From an uncultured Anaerococcus sp. (GTDB lineage Bacteria > Bacillota > Clostridia > Tissierellales > Peptoniphilaceae), in contig NZ_CALTUX010000011.1 of NCBI RefSeq assembly GCF_943912825.1, positions 1 to 58,113 on the forward strand: a stretch of DNA of 58,113 nucleotides, written 5' to 3'. The notes under the pieces are model-generated. The model was not told the DNA's origin. It made no database searches and saw nothing but the letters and a program-made list of their open reading frames with translations. This document shows, one piece after another, positions 33,895 through 43,531 of the stretch. Position numbers and translations under genes: made by a program. Numbering within the stretch: the stretch's first letter is position 1; each line of letters opens with the position of its first letter.

Positions 33895-34833
33895 ATGGAA
33901 AATCTCATAGAAGTAAGGGGCCTTGTCAAAAATTATAAGGAAGTAAAAGCCCTTGACGGCCTTGATTTAGATGTCAAAAAGGGAAGGATTTTGGGGCTTT
34001 TGGGCCCAAATGGGTCTGGCAAGTCGACAACAATTTCTTGCATCCTATCTCTCCTTAGAAAAGATGGGGGAAGTGTCAAAATCTATGGCCAGGAAATGAG
34101 ACCAGATGCCTATGATATAAAAGAAAAAATCGGCGTAGTCTTTCAGGATGTGGGAGTCTATGACGAGCTAAGCGTCTATGAAAATATAGATTATTTTTGC
34201 GGACTTTATATAAGAGATAAGAATAAAAGAAAAGAACTTGTCCAAAGGGCCATAGACTTAGTTGGCCTAAATGACTTTATAAAATTTAAGCCAAGAAAGC
34301 TATCTGGCGGCCTCTTAAGAAGGCTAAATATAGCCTGCGGCATAGCTCACAGGCCTGATATCATAATCCTAGATGAGCCGACAGTAGCCGTTGATCCTCA
34401 GTCAAGAAATAACATCCTTGAGGGAATCAAAAAACTAAACCAAGAGGGCTCAACCATAATCTACACCTCCCACTATATGGATGAGGTAGACTTCCTTTGT
34501 GATGATATAGTCATAATCGATAAGGGAAAGGTCCTTGCCAAGGGCACATCCAGAGAACTTAAGGATATGATTGATCTTACAGAAAAGATAAGCCTTGAGG
34601 CAAGTGGTATAGGTGAGGAAATCCTTAAAGACCTAAGGGGCCTTGACCACCTAATTAGTCTTGACTACAAGGATGATATTTTAAGATTAAATTTCTCCAA
34701 GGGAGATAGCAATTTAATCAAACTTATTAGCTTCCTAAGTGAAAAAAACATTGAATATAAGTCGATAAGCGTGGAAAAACCAAGCCTAAACGATGTTTTC
34801 CTAGAGCTTACTGGCAAGGATTTGAGGGATTAG
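33895..34833 (+). CDS. ABC exporter ATPase (DrrA/CcmA type)
   Basis: This 312-residue protein has Walker A GPNGSGKSTT (about 40-49), a Q-loop in VVFQDVGVYDELSVYEN, signature LSGGLLRRLNIA, Walker B IIILDEPTVAVDP and a switch His in YTSHYMDE. The signature has Leu-Leu instead of Gln-x, as in other DrrA-like ATPases. The C-terminal 80 residues form the extra domain usual in antibiotic and lipid exporters. It is the first gene of a three-gene operon, and AGGAGGG precedes it. The transported substrate is unknown. Confidence 0.9.
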   Translation: MENLIEVRGLVKNYKEVKALDGLDLDVKKGRILGLLGPNGSGKSTTISCILSLLRKDGGSVKIYGQEMRPDAYDIKEKIGVVFQDVGVYDELSVYENIDYFCGLYIRDKNKRKELVQRAIDLVGLNDFIKFKPRKLSGGLLRRLNIACGIAHRPDIIILDEPTVAVDPQSRNNILEGIKKLNQEGSTIIYTSHYMDEVDFLCDDIVIIDKGKVLAKGTSRELKDMIDLTEKISLEASGIGEEILKDLRGLDHLISLDYKDDILRLNFSKGDSNLIKLISFLSEKNIEYKSISVEKPSLNDVFLELTGKDLRD

Positions 34834-34834
34834 T

Positions 34835-35932
34835 ATGTTTTTGCATTCATTTAAATACACGCTCAAATATCTCCTTAGAGAAAGGGCCATGGTCTTTTGG
34901 GCCTTGATTTTTCCCTTCCTTTTGGCGATTTTATTTAAGATGGCCTTTGGAAATTTGTCCACTCAGGCCAAATTTGAAAGGATAGATATAGGTGTCAAAG
35001 AGAGCCTGCTAGCAGATGAAAATTTTAAGAATTTCCTAGACCAGATGGAAGAGGAGGATTATTTTAAGGTCCATAAGGCCACTGACAAAAATATCTTAGA
35101 TCAAAATGACAAGGTCAAGGTCTATGTAGATAGCCTTGATAGGGTCTATGCCAATAAGTCAGGCATAAGCCAGACCATAGTAGAGACAATCCTCAATGCC
35201 TACTTGCAAAAATCTGAAATGGTAAAAAGGGTTATGGCAGAAAATCCTCAGGCAGACCTTGCCAAGGTCTTGGAAGTGGATGATTTTATAAGGGATAAGT
35301 CCAGAAAAAACATGGACCCAATAAATACCTTTTTCTACACCCTAGTAGGCATGACCACAATCTATGGCTATATGTGGGGGCTTTTCGTAATCTACCAATA
35401 TGAGGCCAATTTATCTGTCAATGCCAAGAGAAATACCATATCTCCACTTAGAAAAAGCCGAGCCTTAAGCGCATCCATCCTAGCAAGCTGGCTAATAAAT
35501 TTTGCAATATCCCTAATCTTTATAGGATATCTAAAAAAAGTAATAGGGGTAGACTTTGGGGATAGGATGGGACTTTTAGTCCTACTTAGCGGGCTTTCAT
35601 CCCTTACAGGAATTGTCTTTGGGATTTTTATCGGCGTTTCAAATAAAAAGTCTATCGAGTTTAAGATAAATCTAGGCATAGCCATCTCCATGCTTATGAG
35701 CTTTTTGGCAGGCATGATGATGTCTGAGATGAAGATTATAGTTGAAGAAAAAATCCCTATACTTAATAAGATTAATCCCGTAGCCCTTGTGACAGATGCC
35801 ATCTATGCCCTCTATTATTATGAAGAGACTGGCAGATTTTATCAAAATATGGTCTATCTTGGCCTAGTGACCCTGGCCCTAATCTTAGGTGCTATGTATT
35901 TTATGCGAGGTAAAGAATATGAGAGTCTTTAA
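34835..35932 (+). CDS. ABC-2 type permease (first)
   Basis: This 365-residue membrane protein has one N-terminal segment (about 18-36), a large extracellular domain (about 40-155), then five segments (about 160-185, 205-225, 245-265, 280-300 and 335-355). The start FKYTLKYLLRERAMVFWALIFP and the late NPVALVTDAIYALYYYEETGR are typical of ABC-2 exporters. It starts 1 bp after the ATPase stop. Confidence 0.88.
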   Translation: MFLHSFKYTLKYLLRERAMVFWALIFPFLLAILFKMAFGNLSTQAKFERIDIGVKESLLADENFKNFLDQMEEEDYFKVHKATDKNILDQNDKVKVYVDSLDRVYANKSGISQTIVETILNAYLQKSEMVKRVMAENPQADLAKVLEVDDFIRDKSRKNMDPINTFFYTLVGMTTIYGYMWGLFVIYQYEANLSVNAKRNTISPLRKSRALSASILASWLINFAISLIFIGYLKKVIGVDFGDRMGLLVLLSGLSSLTGIVFGIFIGVSNKKSIEFKINLGIAISMLMSFLAGMMMSEMKIIVEEKIPILNKINPVALVTDAIYALYYYEETGRFYQNMVYLGLVTLALILGAMYFMRGKEYESL

Positions 35933-37037
35933 AAATTATTTTAAGCTTGCAGCAGGCCACAAATTTGCCATAATCCTTTACTCATTAATCTTTGGCCTCC
36001 TTCTGATTTTTTCGACAAGGTCTGTTAAGAGAGATTTTTATGTAAGTGTAAAGCCAGATATTTACATAAATGACCAGGCTGAGACTGACTTATCAAGGGC
36101 CCTTGTAGCCTATCTTGATAAAAATACAATGATTAGAGAAATGGATGAGGACCTAGTTGAAGATAAACTATTTTACCAGATGATAAGTGCAGCTGTCGTG
36201 ATTCCTAAAGATTTTGACCAAACTAGAAAGGTGGACTTTAAAAATGCTCCAAATGATATGTATGGGATGGCTGTAAAGGAGAATATGAATCAATTTTTAA
36301 ACCAGGTGGCTTCTTATGAAAGGGCAGGTTTTGAGAAAGCTCAAGCAATTGACTTTGCAAGTAAGGATTTGGATAAGAAAATAAAGGTAGATTTAAAAGA
36401 TAAGTCTAAGGTTAAAAACAAGGATGATTCTCTCTTTTATTTTAACTTTTTAAATTATCTTATCTTATCACAAGTAATCCTTATAGTTTCAACTATAGTT
36501 AAGCTTTATAAGAAATCTACTATTGCCATGAGAAATGAGGTCTCTGCCATGCCAAAGGCTAGGATGAATTTGGAATTAATCCTGGGCCATATAGTGACAG
36601 GCATCGGAGTTTGGCTATTTTATGTCATTCTTTTTGCCCTAATATATAAGTACGATTTTAAGGCAAGTCATACCAACCTTATGATCTTAAATTCCTTGGT
36701 CTTCACCATTAGTGTTGTGGCCATGGCCGTGATGCTTGCAAACCTAATAGGCAATGAAAATGTAATGGCTGCTATCATGCAGGTGGTGGGCTTGGGTTCG
36801 TCCTTTTTGTGCGGAGCCTTTGTCCCTCAAGAATTCTTATCAAAGACTGCTTTAAACATTGGCAAAGTCTTGCCTTCCTATTATTATATAAAAAATAATA
36901 ATATGCTAATAGAAAATCCAGCCTTAAGCACAATACTTCCGAATATTGGAGTAATGCTAGCCTTTGCCCTTGTCTTTGTCCTAATGAGCCTTTTTATTAG
37001 GCCAAAAGCAAAAAGAAAGGTTACAGACCTTGGATAA
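35919..37037 (+). CDS. ABC-2 type permease (second)
   Basis: This 372-residue protein has the same plan as its neighbour: an N-terminal segment (IILYSLIFGLLLIFSTRS), an extracellular domain and five C-terminal segments. GLGSSFLCGAFVPQEFLS and VLPSYYYIKNNNML are the usual ABC-2 end. The ATG at 35919 is preferred over one at 35889 because GAGGT lies just before it and it begins the family motif RVFKNYF. It overlaps the first permease by 14 nt, and together they should form a heterodimer. Confidence 0.87.
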   Translation: MRVFKNYFKLAAGHKFAIILYSLIFGLLLIFSTRSVKRDFYVSVKPDIYINDQAETDLSRALVAYLDKNTMIREMDEDLVEDKLFYQMISAAVVIPKDFDQTRKVDFKNAPNDMYGMAVKENMNQFLNQVASYERAGFEKAQAIDFASKDLDKKIKVDLKDKSKVKNKDDSLFYFNFLNYLILSQVILIVSTIVKLYKKSTIAMRNEVSAMPKARMNLELILGHIVTGIGVWLFYVILFALIYKYDFKASHTNLMILNSLVFTISVVAMAVMLANLIGNENVMAAIMQVVGLGSSFLCGAFVPQEFLSKTALNIGKVLPSYYYIKNNNMLIENPALSTILPNIGVMLAFALVFVLMSLFIRPKAKRKVTDLG

Positions 37038-37046
37038 ATAAATTTT

Positions 37047-37075
37047 GACCTTGGCTTATGCTAGGGTCTTTTTTT
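37047..37075 (+). terminator. Terminator of the ABC exporter operon
   Basis: GACCTTGG pairs with CTAGGGTC, with wobbles, across CTTATG. Seven T follow. Confidence 0.65.
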
Positions 37076-37144
37076 GTTAAAGAAAATCCATAAGAAGTGT
37101 AATTTATTAGCAAAAAGAAGTAGGATATTATTAGGAGTGAGAAT

Positions 37145-37939
37145 ATGAATTTTTTAGATAATTTTATTACATCTCTTATGCTAATAAGAGTGACAGATGT
37201 TATTGATATTGCAATTATAGCCTTTGTTGTTTATAAGCTCTTTTCCTTGCTTAGAAACACACGTGCTGAGCAGGTTCTTTATGGACTTATCTTTGTCCTA
37301 ATTTTTGCATCGATTGCAGACATGCTCAACCTAAATACGGTTTCCTGGGTTATGAACCAATTTTTGACCGTATCCTTGGTATTTATAATCGTAGTCTTTC
37401 AGCCTGAGCTTAGGACTGGTCTTGAGAGGATTGGTAGGGGTAGGTCTATTTTTGGATCTGATAAAAATATGAGAAATGAGGATTCAATCAAGGAAATAGT
37501 TTCTGCCATGTCCTCCCTATCTCGTCAAAAAATCGGGGCCCTAGTTGTCCTTGAAAGGGAAGTAGGACTTTCTGATATAATCGAGTCAGGAACCATGCTT
37601 GAGGCAGATATTTCTAGCGAACTGCTCATAAATATCTTCATACCAAACACCCCTCTCCATGACGGGGCAGTAATCATTAGAAAAAACACAATTACAGCAG
37701 CAGCCTGCTACTTGCCACTTTCCCAATCCAACACCATTGCCAAGGAGCTTGGGACCAGGCACAGGGCAGCCATAGGCATTACAGAAAAGTCTGATGCGGT
37801 TGTAATTATAGTTTCAGAGGAGACTGGTAATATATCTGTAGCTGAAAATGGCGTAATCAACAGGTATTTTGACGAAGATTCTCTTACAATTAGACTTAGA
37901 AACGAAATTAGCGAAAAGGGGCTAGAAAAAGATGAATAG
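37145..37939 (+). CDS. cdaA: Diadenylate cyclase CdaA
   Basis: It makes the essential second messenger c-di-AMP from two ATP at the membrane. The 264-residue protein has three N-terminal membrane segments (about 17-33, 44-60 and 72-86), then the DAC domain with LHDGAVIIR (DGA at 173-175) and GTRHRAAIG (RHR at 205-207). SRQKIGALVVLERE is the family strand. The partner cdaR overlaps its end by 8 nt, the usual arrangement, though the frequent third gene glmM is replaced here by cca. Confidence 0.96.
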   Translation: MNFLDNFITSLMLIRVTDVIDIAIIAFVVYKLFSLLRNTRAEQVLYGLIFVLIFASIADMLNLNTVSWVMNQFLTVSLVFIIVVFQPELRTGLERIGRGRSIFGSDKNMRNEDSIKEIVSAMSSLSRQKIGALVVLEREVGLSDIIESGTMLEADISSELLINIFIPNTPLHDGAVIIRKNTITAAACYLPLSQSNTIAKELGTRHRAAIGITEKSDAVVIIVSEETGNISVAENGVINRYFDEDSLTIRLRNEISEKGLEKDE

Positions 37940-38909
37940 CTTTCTAGATAAACTCAAAAAAATTGACAAGAAGGATGATAATAAGCTTATAATTCTATCC
38001 ATAATAGTGGCTGTGGTCATGTGGACCTTTGTTACAACATCAACCAACCCTACAGCCAACAGGACCTTTAGGAATGTCCCACTTATTATCCAAAATCAAG
38101 ATAAGCTTGAAGATAATGGCTACACTATTGTCAGCAAGGATGAGGCAAGCACCGTATCAGTCAAGCTAACAGGCTCTAGAAATAACCTTATAGGCCTTGA
38201 CCAAACTGATATACAAGCATCAATAAATGTTGCAAATGTAAAAGAAGGTATCAATTCCCTCGATGTAAATATCGATACACCAACAGGCATATATGTCGAT
38301 CATGTAGATCCTAAGAGTGTCAACCTCAACATCCAAAGGATAGTTAGCAAGTCTATGCCTGTAAATATTGTCATAGATGATAAGCTAAAAGATGGCAAGC
38401 TTGTTGAGCTTAATGAGCAAAGACCAAAGGAAATCAAGATTTCAGGTCCAGAATCAATCATAAATAAGGTCGATAGGATAGAAGCCCATATCGATGATGC
38501 CGAATACCTGGATGGCAAAATCCACAATGTAAATATAAATGTCCTCGATAAGGGCGGAAAGCCAGTTGAAGGAGTTGACCTAGACCATAAGGATATCAAC
38601 CTTTCCTTCTTGGTTTATGAAACTAAAAAGCTAAAGGTAGAGCTTAAGGTAAGGGGAGAGGTGGAAGAAGGCTACCAAGCGACTCTTAAAAACCTAAGCC
38701 CTGACCAGATAGTTGTAAAAGGCCAAGGCCAAAGCCTTAAAAATGTGACAAAAATTTCAACCTTCCCGGTAAACCTAGCTAATATAAAGGCTAGCAAGTC
38801 TGGAGAAGTCAACCTTGACCTACCAGAAGGAGTTGAAGTTTATGATGGAGATCCTGTCATAAATTATAAGATAGAAGTGACTAAGAAAGATAATTCTGAA
38901 AATGAATAA
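37932..38909 (+). CDS. cdaR: YbbR-domain regulator CdaR
   Basis: This 325-residue membrane-anchored protein has one N-terminal segment (about 17-36, ILSIIVAVVMWTFVTTSTNP) and then three or four YbbR repeats facing outside. FRNVPLIIQNQDKL, TVSVKLTGSRNNL and IKISGPESIINKV are repeat signatures. CdaR proteins bind CdaA and modulate its activity. It overlaps both neighbours by 8 nt. Confidence 0.9.
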   Translation: MNSFLDKLKKIDKKDDNKLIILSIIVAVVMWTFVTTSTNPTANRTFRNVPLIIQNQDKLEDNGYTIVSKDEASTVSVKLTGSRNNLIGLDQTDIQASINVANVKEGINSLDVNIDTPTGIYVDHVDPKSVNLNIQRIVSKSMPVNIVIDDKLKDGKLVELNEQRPKEIKISGPESIINKVDRIEAHIDDAEYLDGKIHNVNINVLDKGGKPVEGVDLDHKDINLSFLVYETKKLKVELKVRGEVEEGYQATLKNLSPDQIVVKGQGQSLKNVTKISTFPVNLANIKASKSGEVNLDLPEGVEVYDGDPVINYKIEVTKKDNSENE

Positions 38910-40209
38910 GGAAAGTGTCCTAGAAAGGCTTGAAGAAGCAGGTTTTAAGGCCTATCTGGTGGGTGGCTGTCTTAGGGATGAAATCATGGGAAATATTTCA
39001 TCAGATGTAGATATTGCCACAAGTGCAAGTCCAGATGATGTCAAAGAAGTCTTTAAGGATTTTACCCTAGTTGATATTGGCAAGAAATTTGGGACCATTA
39101 AGGTCATTTCAGGAGCAGAAGAGTATGAGATAACAACTCTCAGGTCTGATTCAATTTATCTGGATAAGAGAAGGCCTGTTGGTGTGTCCTTTACTGATGA
39201 TATTTACGAAGATTTGGCCCGCAGGGACTTTACTATAAACGCCATGGCGCAGAGGAATGGCGAATTAATTGACCCCTTTGGCGGCAAGGCTGATATAAAA
39301 AGAAAGATAATAAAGGCTGTGGGTGATCCCAAGCAGAGGATTGAGGAAGACTACCTAAGGGCCCTTAGGGCGGTGAGGTTTGCAACTTGTCTTGATTTTA
39401 CAATCGAGGAAAGTCTAAAACAGGCCATAAAAGAAAAACAAGCAAACCTTGAATTTATTTCAAAAGAGCGAATTACAAGCGAGATAAATAAAATTTTATT
39501 AGCTGATGATCCAGTTTATGGGATAAGGCTTTTAGAAGAATTGGACTTGCTTGATAAGATTTTCCCAGAAGTGTCTAGGACAATCGGCTTTGACCAACAT
39601 TCGCCCCACCACTACCTAGATGTCTATGAACACAGCCTAGAAGTCTTAAAAAATATAGATAAAGACCTAATAACAAGGCTTGCCGCTATCTTTCACGATG
39701 TAGGCAAGGTCGATTGTTTTTTTCTTGATGAAAAGGGTACGGGGAGATTTTTTGGCCACCAAGACTTATCTGCAGACCTAGCCATAAATAGGCTAAGGGC
39801 CTTAAAATATTCCAAAAAGACCATAGAATCTGTAGAAATCCTTATAAGAAGACACATGGATGCGGCCAATACCTATACAGAAAAGTCTATCAAAAGACTG
39901 CTAAGAAGGCTTGGCAAGGAAGACCTCTTAAGGCTCCTTGACTTACAAGAGGCTGATAAGCTTGCAACCAACCATAAGGACCTGGCAAATATTGAAAATG
40001 CCAAAAAGATATTAAAAAATCTAGAAAAAGAGGACCTGGTCCTTAAAAGGTCGGATTTAGCCATAAATGGCAAAGACCTAATAAAGCTGGGCTATAAAGA
40101 GGGAAGAGAACTTGGTAAGCTTTTAAAATTAATAGAAGAAAATGTACTTGAGGAAAAACTTCCAAATAATAAGGAGAAAATCCTCGAATTTATAAGAGAA
40201 ATGGGCTAG
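38902..40209 (+). CDS. cca: CCA tRNA nucleotidyltransferase with HD domain
   Basis: It adds or repairs the 3' CCA of tRNAs. The 435-residue protein has AYLVGGCLRDEIMG and SDVDIATSA (catalytic Asp pair), TLRSDSIYLDKRRP (flexible loop), DLARRDFTINAMAQ, and EEDYLRALRAVRFA. A C-terminal HD domain (IFHDVGKVD, then GHQDLSADLA, RRHMDA) may trim or dephosphorylate tRNA ends. The Gram-positive class II type in this order is clear. It is the third gene of the cdaA operon. Confidence 0.94.
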   Translation: MNKESVLERLEEAGFKAYLVGGCLRDEIMGNISSDVDIATSASPDDVKEVFKDFTLVDIGKKFGTIKVISGAEEYEITTLRSDSIYLDKRRPVGVSFTDDIYEDLARRDFTINAMAQRNGELIDPFGGKADIKRKIIKAVGDPKQRIEEDYLRALRAVRFATCLDFTIEESLKQAIKEKQANLEFISKERITSEINKILLADDPVYGIRLLEELDLLDKIFPEVSRTIGFDQHSPHHYLDVYEHSLEVLKNIDKDLITRLAAIFHDVGKVDCFFLDEKGTGRFFGHQDLSADLAINRLRALKYSKKTIESVEILIRRHMDAANTYTEKSIKRLLRRLGKEDLLRLLDLQEADKLATNHKDLANIENAKKILKNLEKEDLVLKRSDLAINGKDLIKLGYKEGRELGKLLKLIEENVLEEKLPNNKEKILEFIREMG

Positions 40210-40213
40210 TTTC

Positions 40214-40242
40214 TTGCTAGCCGGATAAAAATGTAGTATATT
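40214..40242 (+). promoter_or_regulatory. Promoter of tig
   Basis: TTGCTA (40214-40219) and TATATT (40237-40242) are 17 bp apart. The -35 lies inside a GGCTAG/CTAGCC hairpin (40204-40222) that may also slow read-through from cca. It lacks a T run. Confidence 0.5.
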
Positions 40243-40276
40243 ATTTCAATGAGTATGAACTTTCACGGAGGAGAAA

Positions 40277-41614
40277 ATGACAGAATTAAAATCACACGAA
40301 AATAACATAGCTAAATTTGAATTTAATGTAGCTTATGATGACTTTAAAAAAGCAACTGACACAGTTTATAAGAGAAATAAGAAAAGATATAGAATAGATG
40401 GTTTTAGACCAGGCCATGTTCCAAGAAGAGTACTTGAAAAAATGTACGGCCCAGAAATCTTCTACGATGATGCTATCCAAATAGTGTTCCCAGAACCATA
40501 TGAAAAGGCAGTAGAAGAATTAGGTCTAGAAGTAATCGACCAACCATCTGTAGACCTAGATGATATCGAAGAAGGCAAAGACATCACCTTCAAGGTAGAA
40601 GTAGAAACAAAACCACACCCAGTATTAGGTGATTACAATAATCTTGTAATAGAAGAAGTATCTGGAGAAGTAACTGAAGAAGATGTAAACCACGAACTAT
40701 CTCACCAACAAGAAGAAAATGCTAGACTTATCTCAGTAGAAGATAGGGGAGCAAAAGAAGGTGACAAGGTAAATATAGACTTTGATGGCTACCTAGATGA
40801 TGAACAATTTGAAGGTGGAAAGGCAGAAGACTATGACCTAGTAATAGGCTCAAATACCTTTATCGAAGGCTTTGAAGACCAAATAATCGGTCACAAGGTA
40901 GGAGATAAGTTTGAAATCAACGTAACCTTCCCAGAAGATTACCAAGCAAAAGAATTCCAAGGCAAGGATGCTAAATTTGTTGTTGAAATCAACTCAATCA
41001 CAGAAAAACAACTTCCAGAACTTGATGATGAATTTGCAAAAGACATCTCAGAATTCGATACACTTGAAGAACTTAAAAATAACCTAAAAGAAAAATTAGC
41101 AGACGATAAAAAATCTTTTGCTGAAAGCCAAATGCAAAACCAAGCAGTAGCAGCCCTAGTAGAAGCAAGTGAAGTTAGTGCTCCAAAATCAATGGTAGAC
41201 AGAGAAATCGACTTTGACCTTCAAAACTTAGACCAAAGACTCCAACAAATGGGTCTAACACTTTCTCAATATATTGAAATGACAAAGATGGATATCAACG
41301 CTATTCGTGACCAATATAGAGAAGCTGCTGAAGCTAGAGTTAAGGCAAATCTTGTAATAGATGAAGTTGCTATCAAAGAAGGCATCGAAGTATCTGATGA
41401 AGAAAAAGAAGAAGAATTAAAAGAAACAGCTAAAAACTACGGAGTAGATGACTTTGAAAAATTCAAAGAAATCTTTGCTAAAAATGTTTCTGACCAAACT
41501 CTAGAAGAAAATATCAAGAGAAGAAAGGCAGTAGAATTACTAGTAAGTAAGGCTAAGGCTCTTCCTCATGAAGAATATCACAAACACGTAGAGGAAAACA
41601 AAGAAGCAAAATAA
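40277..41614 (+). CDS. tig: Trigger factor
   Basis: This ribosome-bound chaperone and prolyl isomerase meets nascent chains at the exit tunnel. The 445-residue protein has the ribosome-binding loop motif GFRPGHVPRRVLEKMYG (about 43-59; the canonical GFRxGK has His here). The FKBP domain (KEGDKVNIDFDGYLDDEQFEGG to about 245) and the helical C-terminal arms complete it. GAGGAG precedes the ATG. Codon use is noticeably restricted, as in highly expressed genes. It is followed by clpP and clpX, a conserved order. Confidence 0.96.
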   Translation: MTELKSHENNIAKFEFNVAYDDFKKATDTVYKRNKKRYRIDGFRPGHVPRRVLEKMYGPEIFYDDAIQIVFPEPYEKAVEELGLEVIDQPSVDLDDIEEGKDITFKVEVETKPHPVLGDYNNLVIEEVSGEVTEEDVNHELSHQQEENARLISVEDRGAKEGDKVNIDFDGYLDDEQFEGGKAEDYDLVIGSNTFIEGFEDQIIGHKVGDKFEINVTFPEDYQAKEFQGKDAKFVVEINSITEKQLPELDDEFAKDISEFDTLEELKNNLKEKLADDKKSFAESQMQNQAVAALVEASEVSAPKSMVDREIDFDLQNLDQRLQQMGLTLSQYIEMTKMDINAIRDQYREAAEARVKANLVIDEVAIKEGIEVSDEEKEEELKETAKNYGVDDFEKFKEIFAKNVSDQTLEENIKRRKAVELLVSKAKALPHEEYHKHVEENKEAK

Positions 41615-41636
41615 TTAACCTAGTTTTAAGCTGAAT

Positions 41637-41653
41637 ATAAGGAAAATCCTTAT
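41637..41653 (+). promoter_or_regulatory. Hairpin just before the clpP ribosome site
   Basis: ATAAGGA pairs with TCCTTAT around AAA, ending a few bases before AAGGAGG and the clpP ATG. There is no T run, so it may affect mRNA stability or initiation rather than termination. Confidence 0.4.
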
Positions 41654-41665
41654 GAAGGAGGCTTT

Positions 41666-42262
41666 ATGTTAGCTAAAAATTATTTAGTACCAACAGTAGT
41701 AGAACAAACAAACAGAGGCGAAAGAGCCTACGATATATATTCAAGACTTCTAAAAGATAGGATAATCTTCCTATCTGGAGAAGTTCGAGATGAGGTAAGT
41801 GATATAATAATTGCCCAACTTCTCTTCCTAGAAAGTGAAGACCCAAACAAGGACATCCATTTTTATATCAACTCCCCAGGCGGTGTTGTAACAAGCGGCC
41901 TTGCAATCTATGACACAATGAACTACATCAAGCCAGATGTATCAACAATCTGCATAGGTCAAGCAGCATCAATGGGAGCAGTACTTTTATCATCAGGAGC
42001 CAAGGGCAAGAGATTTTCTCTACCTAACTCCAACATCATGATTCACCAACCATCAGGTGGAGCCCAAGGTCAAGCGTCAGATATAGTTATCCAAGCTGAG
42101 CAAATCCTAAAAATTAAGGCTAACCTTAATAGGATTCTAGCAGAAAATACTGGCAAAGACCTTGCCCAAATAGAAAAAGATACAGACAGGGACTTTGCCA
42201 TGAGTGCACAAGAAGCCCTCGAATATGGTCTAATAGATAAAGTTATAGAAAGTAATAAATAA
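41666..42262 (+). CDS. clpP: ATP-dependent Clp protease proteolytic subunit
   Basis: This serine peptidase forms the tetradecameric degradation chamber. The 198-residue protein starts with a short propeptide-like segment (VPTVVEQTNRGERAYDIYSRLLKDRI is the conserved N-terminus). Triad residues are Ser102 in GQAASMGA, His127 in IMIHQP and a C-terminal Asp (Asp176, in DTDRDFAMS). It lies directly before clpX, its unfoldase partner, with a 1-bp gap. Confidence 0.97.
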   Translation: MLAKNYLVPTVVEQTNRGERAYDIYSRLLKDRIIFLSGEVRDEVSDIIIAQLLFLESEDPNKDIHFYINSPGGVVTSGLAIYDTMNYIKPDVSTICIGQAASMGAVLLSSGAKGKRFSLPNSNIMIHQPSGGAQGQASDIVIQAEQILKIKANLNRILAENTGKDLAQIEKDTDRDFAMSAQEALEYGLIDKVIESNK

Positions 42263-42263
42263 T

Positions 42264-43478
42264 ATGGCAGAAATGGACAAAACGCAAGTGAGATGTTCTT
42301 TTTGTGGTAAGGATGCTAGCCAGGTTAAAAGAATAATTGCCGGAGCAAATGGCTATATATGCAATGAATGCGTAGAGCTTTGCTCAGAAATTATAGAAGG
42401 TGAAGCAAAGGCTATGGATGATTTTGCCTTTGATTTTGAACTCTCAAAACCAAGAGAGATCAAAGATTACCTTGATCAATATGTAATAGGCCAAGAAGAA
42501 GCCAAAAAAACCCTATCAGTAGCAGTCTACAACCACTACAAAAGAATTACATCCAATGTCGAAGATACGGATGTAGAATTACAAAAATCAAATATTTTAA
42601 TGCTTGGACCAACAGGTTCTGGTAAGACCCTCCTTGCCCAAACCCTAGCCAAAAAGCTAAATGTGCCATTTGCAATAGCAGATGCTACAAGCCTTACCGA
42701 AGCAGGTTATGTGGGTGAGGATGTAGAAAATATTATCCTAAAACTAGTCCAAGCAGCTGATTATGACATAGAAGCAGCTGAGATTGGAATAATCTATGTA
42801 GACGAGATAGATAAGATTACTAGAAAAAGCGAAAACCCATCTATAACCCGTGATGTAAGTGGGGAAGGAGTCCAACAGGCCCTTCTAAAGCTAATAGAAG
42901 GCACAGAAGCCAACGTCCCTCCACAAGGAGGCAGGAAGCACCCATCCCAAGAATATATAAGGGTAGATACCACCAATATTCTCTTTATCCTAGGTGGGGC
43001 CTTTGAAGGCATAGGAGATATAATAAACCAAAGACAAGTCGATAAGACCATTGGCTTTGGGGCAGATATTTCCAAAAAAGAAAAGACAGACCTAAGCCTA
43101 GTCAATACCGAAGACTTGCTCAAATTTGGTCTTATACCAGAATTTATAGGTAGGGTACCAATAATAGTAAGCCTTGATGCCCTTGATGAAGATTCCCTAG
43201 TGAGAATCCTGAAAGAGCCTAAAAACTCAGTCATCAAGCAATATCAAAAGCTCTTTGACCTTGATAATGTCAAGCTAAGCTTTGAAGATGAGGCCATTGA
43301 GGCCATAGCCAAAAAGGCAATCGAGCAAAAAACAGGAGCTAGGGGCCTTAGGACCATACTTGAAAATCTCCTCCTCGATGTGATGTTTGACATACCATCC
43401 AGGAATGAAATAAAAGAAGTTCTAGTAACCAAAGAAGCTATAGATGATCCTAGCAAGCTAGAATACAAAAAGAAATAA
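42264..43478 (+). CDS. clpX: ATP-dependent Clp protease ATP-binding subunit ClpX
   Basis: This AAA+ unfoldase feeds substrates to ClpP. The 404-residue protein has an N-terminal C4 zinc-binding domain (CSFCGK, CNECVELC), Walker A GPTGSGKT (about 116-123), Walker B IIYVDEIDKI, a GYVGEDVE pore loop and the RKHPSQEYI (RKH) loop. An IGF ClpP-docking loop is read as TIGFGAD. The ATG is 1 bp after the clpP stop. Confidence 0.97.
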   Translation: MAEMDKTQVRCSFCGKDASQVKRIIAGANGYICNECVELCSEIIEGEAKAMDDFAFDFELSKPREIKDYLDQYVIGQEEAKKTLSVAVYNHYKRITSNVEDTDVELQKSNILMLGPTGSGKTLLAQTLAKKLNVPFAIADATSLTEAGYVGEDVENIILKLVQAADYDIEAAEIGIIYVDEIDKITRKSENPSITRDVSGEGVQQALLKLIEGTEANVPPQGGRKHPSQEYIRVDTTNILFILGGAFEGIGDIINQRQVDKTIGFGADISKKEKTDLSLVNTEDLLKFGLIPEFIGRVPIIVSLDALDEDSLVRILKEPKNSVIKQYQKLFDLDNVKLSFEDEAIEAIAKKAIEQKTGARGLRTILENLLLDVMFDIPSRNEIKEVLVTKEAIDDPSKLEYKKK

Positions 43479-43488
43479 GAGTAAAATT

Positions 43489-43514
43489 GGGGAATGCTAG
43501 TCATTTCCCTTTTT
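43489..43514 (+). terminator. Terminator between clpX and lon
   Basis: GGGGAATG pairs with CATTTCCC (one wobble) across CTAGT, followed by five T. It may partly uncouple lon from tig-clpP-clpX. Confidence 0.7.
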
Positions 43515-43531
43515 AAACGTAAGGAAGATTT

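Noticed and set aside
40204..40222. GGCTAG hairpin as a strong terminator after cca
   Set aside because: It lacks a T run, so it is noted only with the tig promoter.
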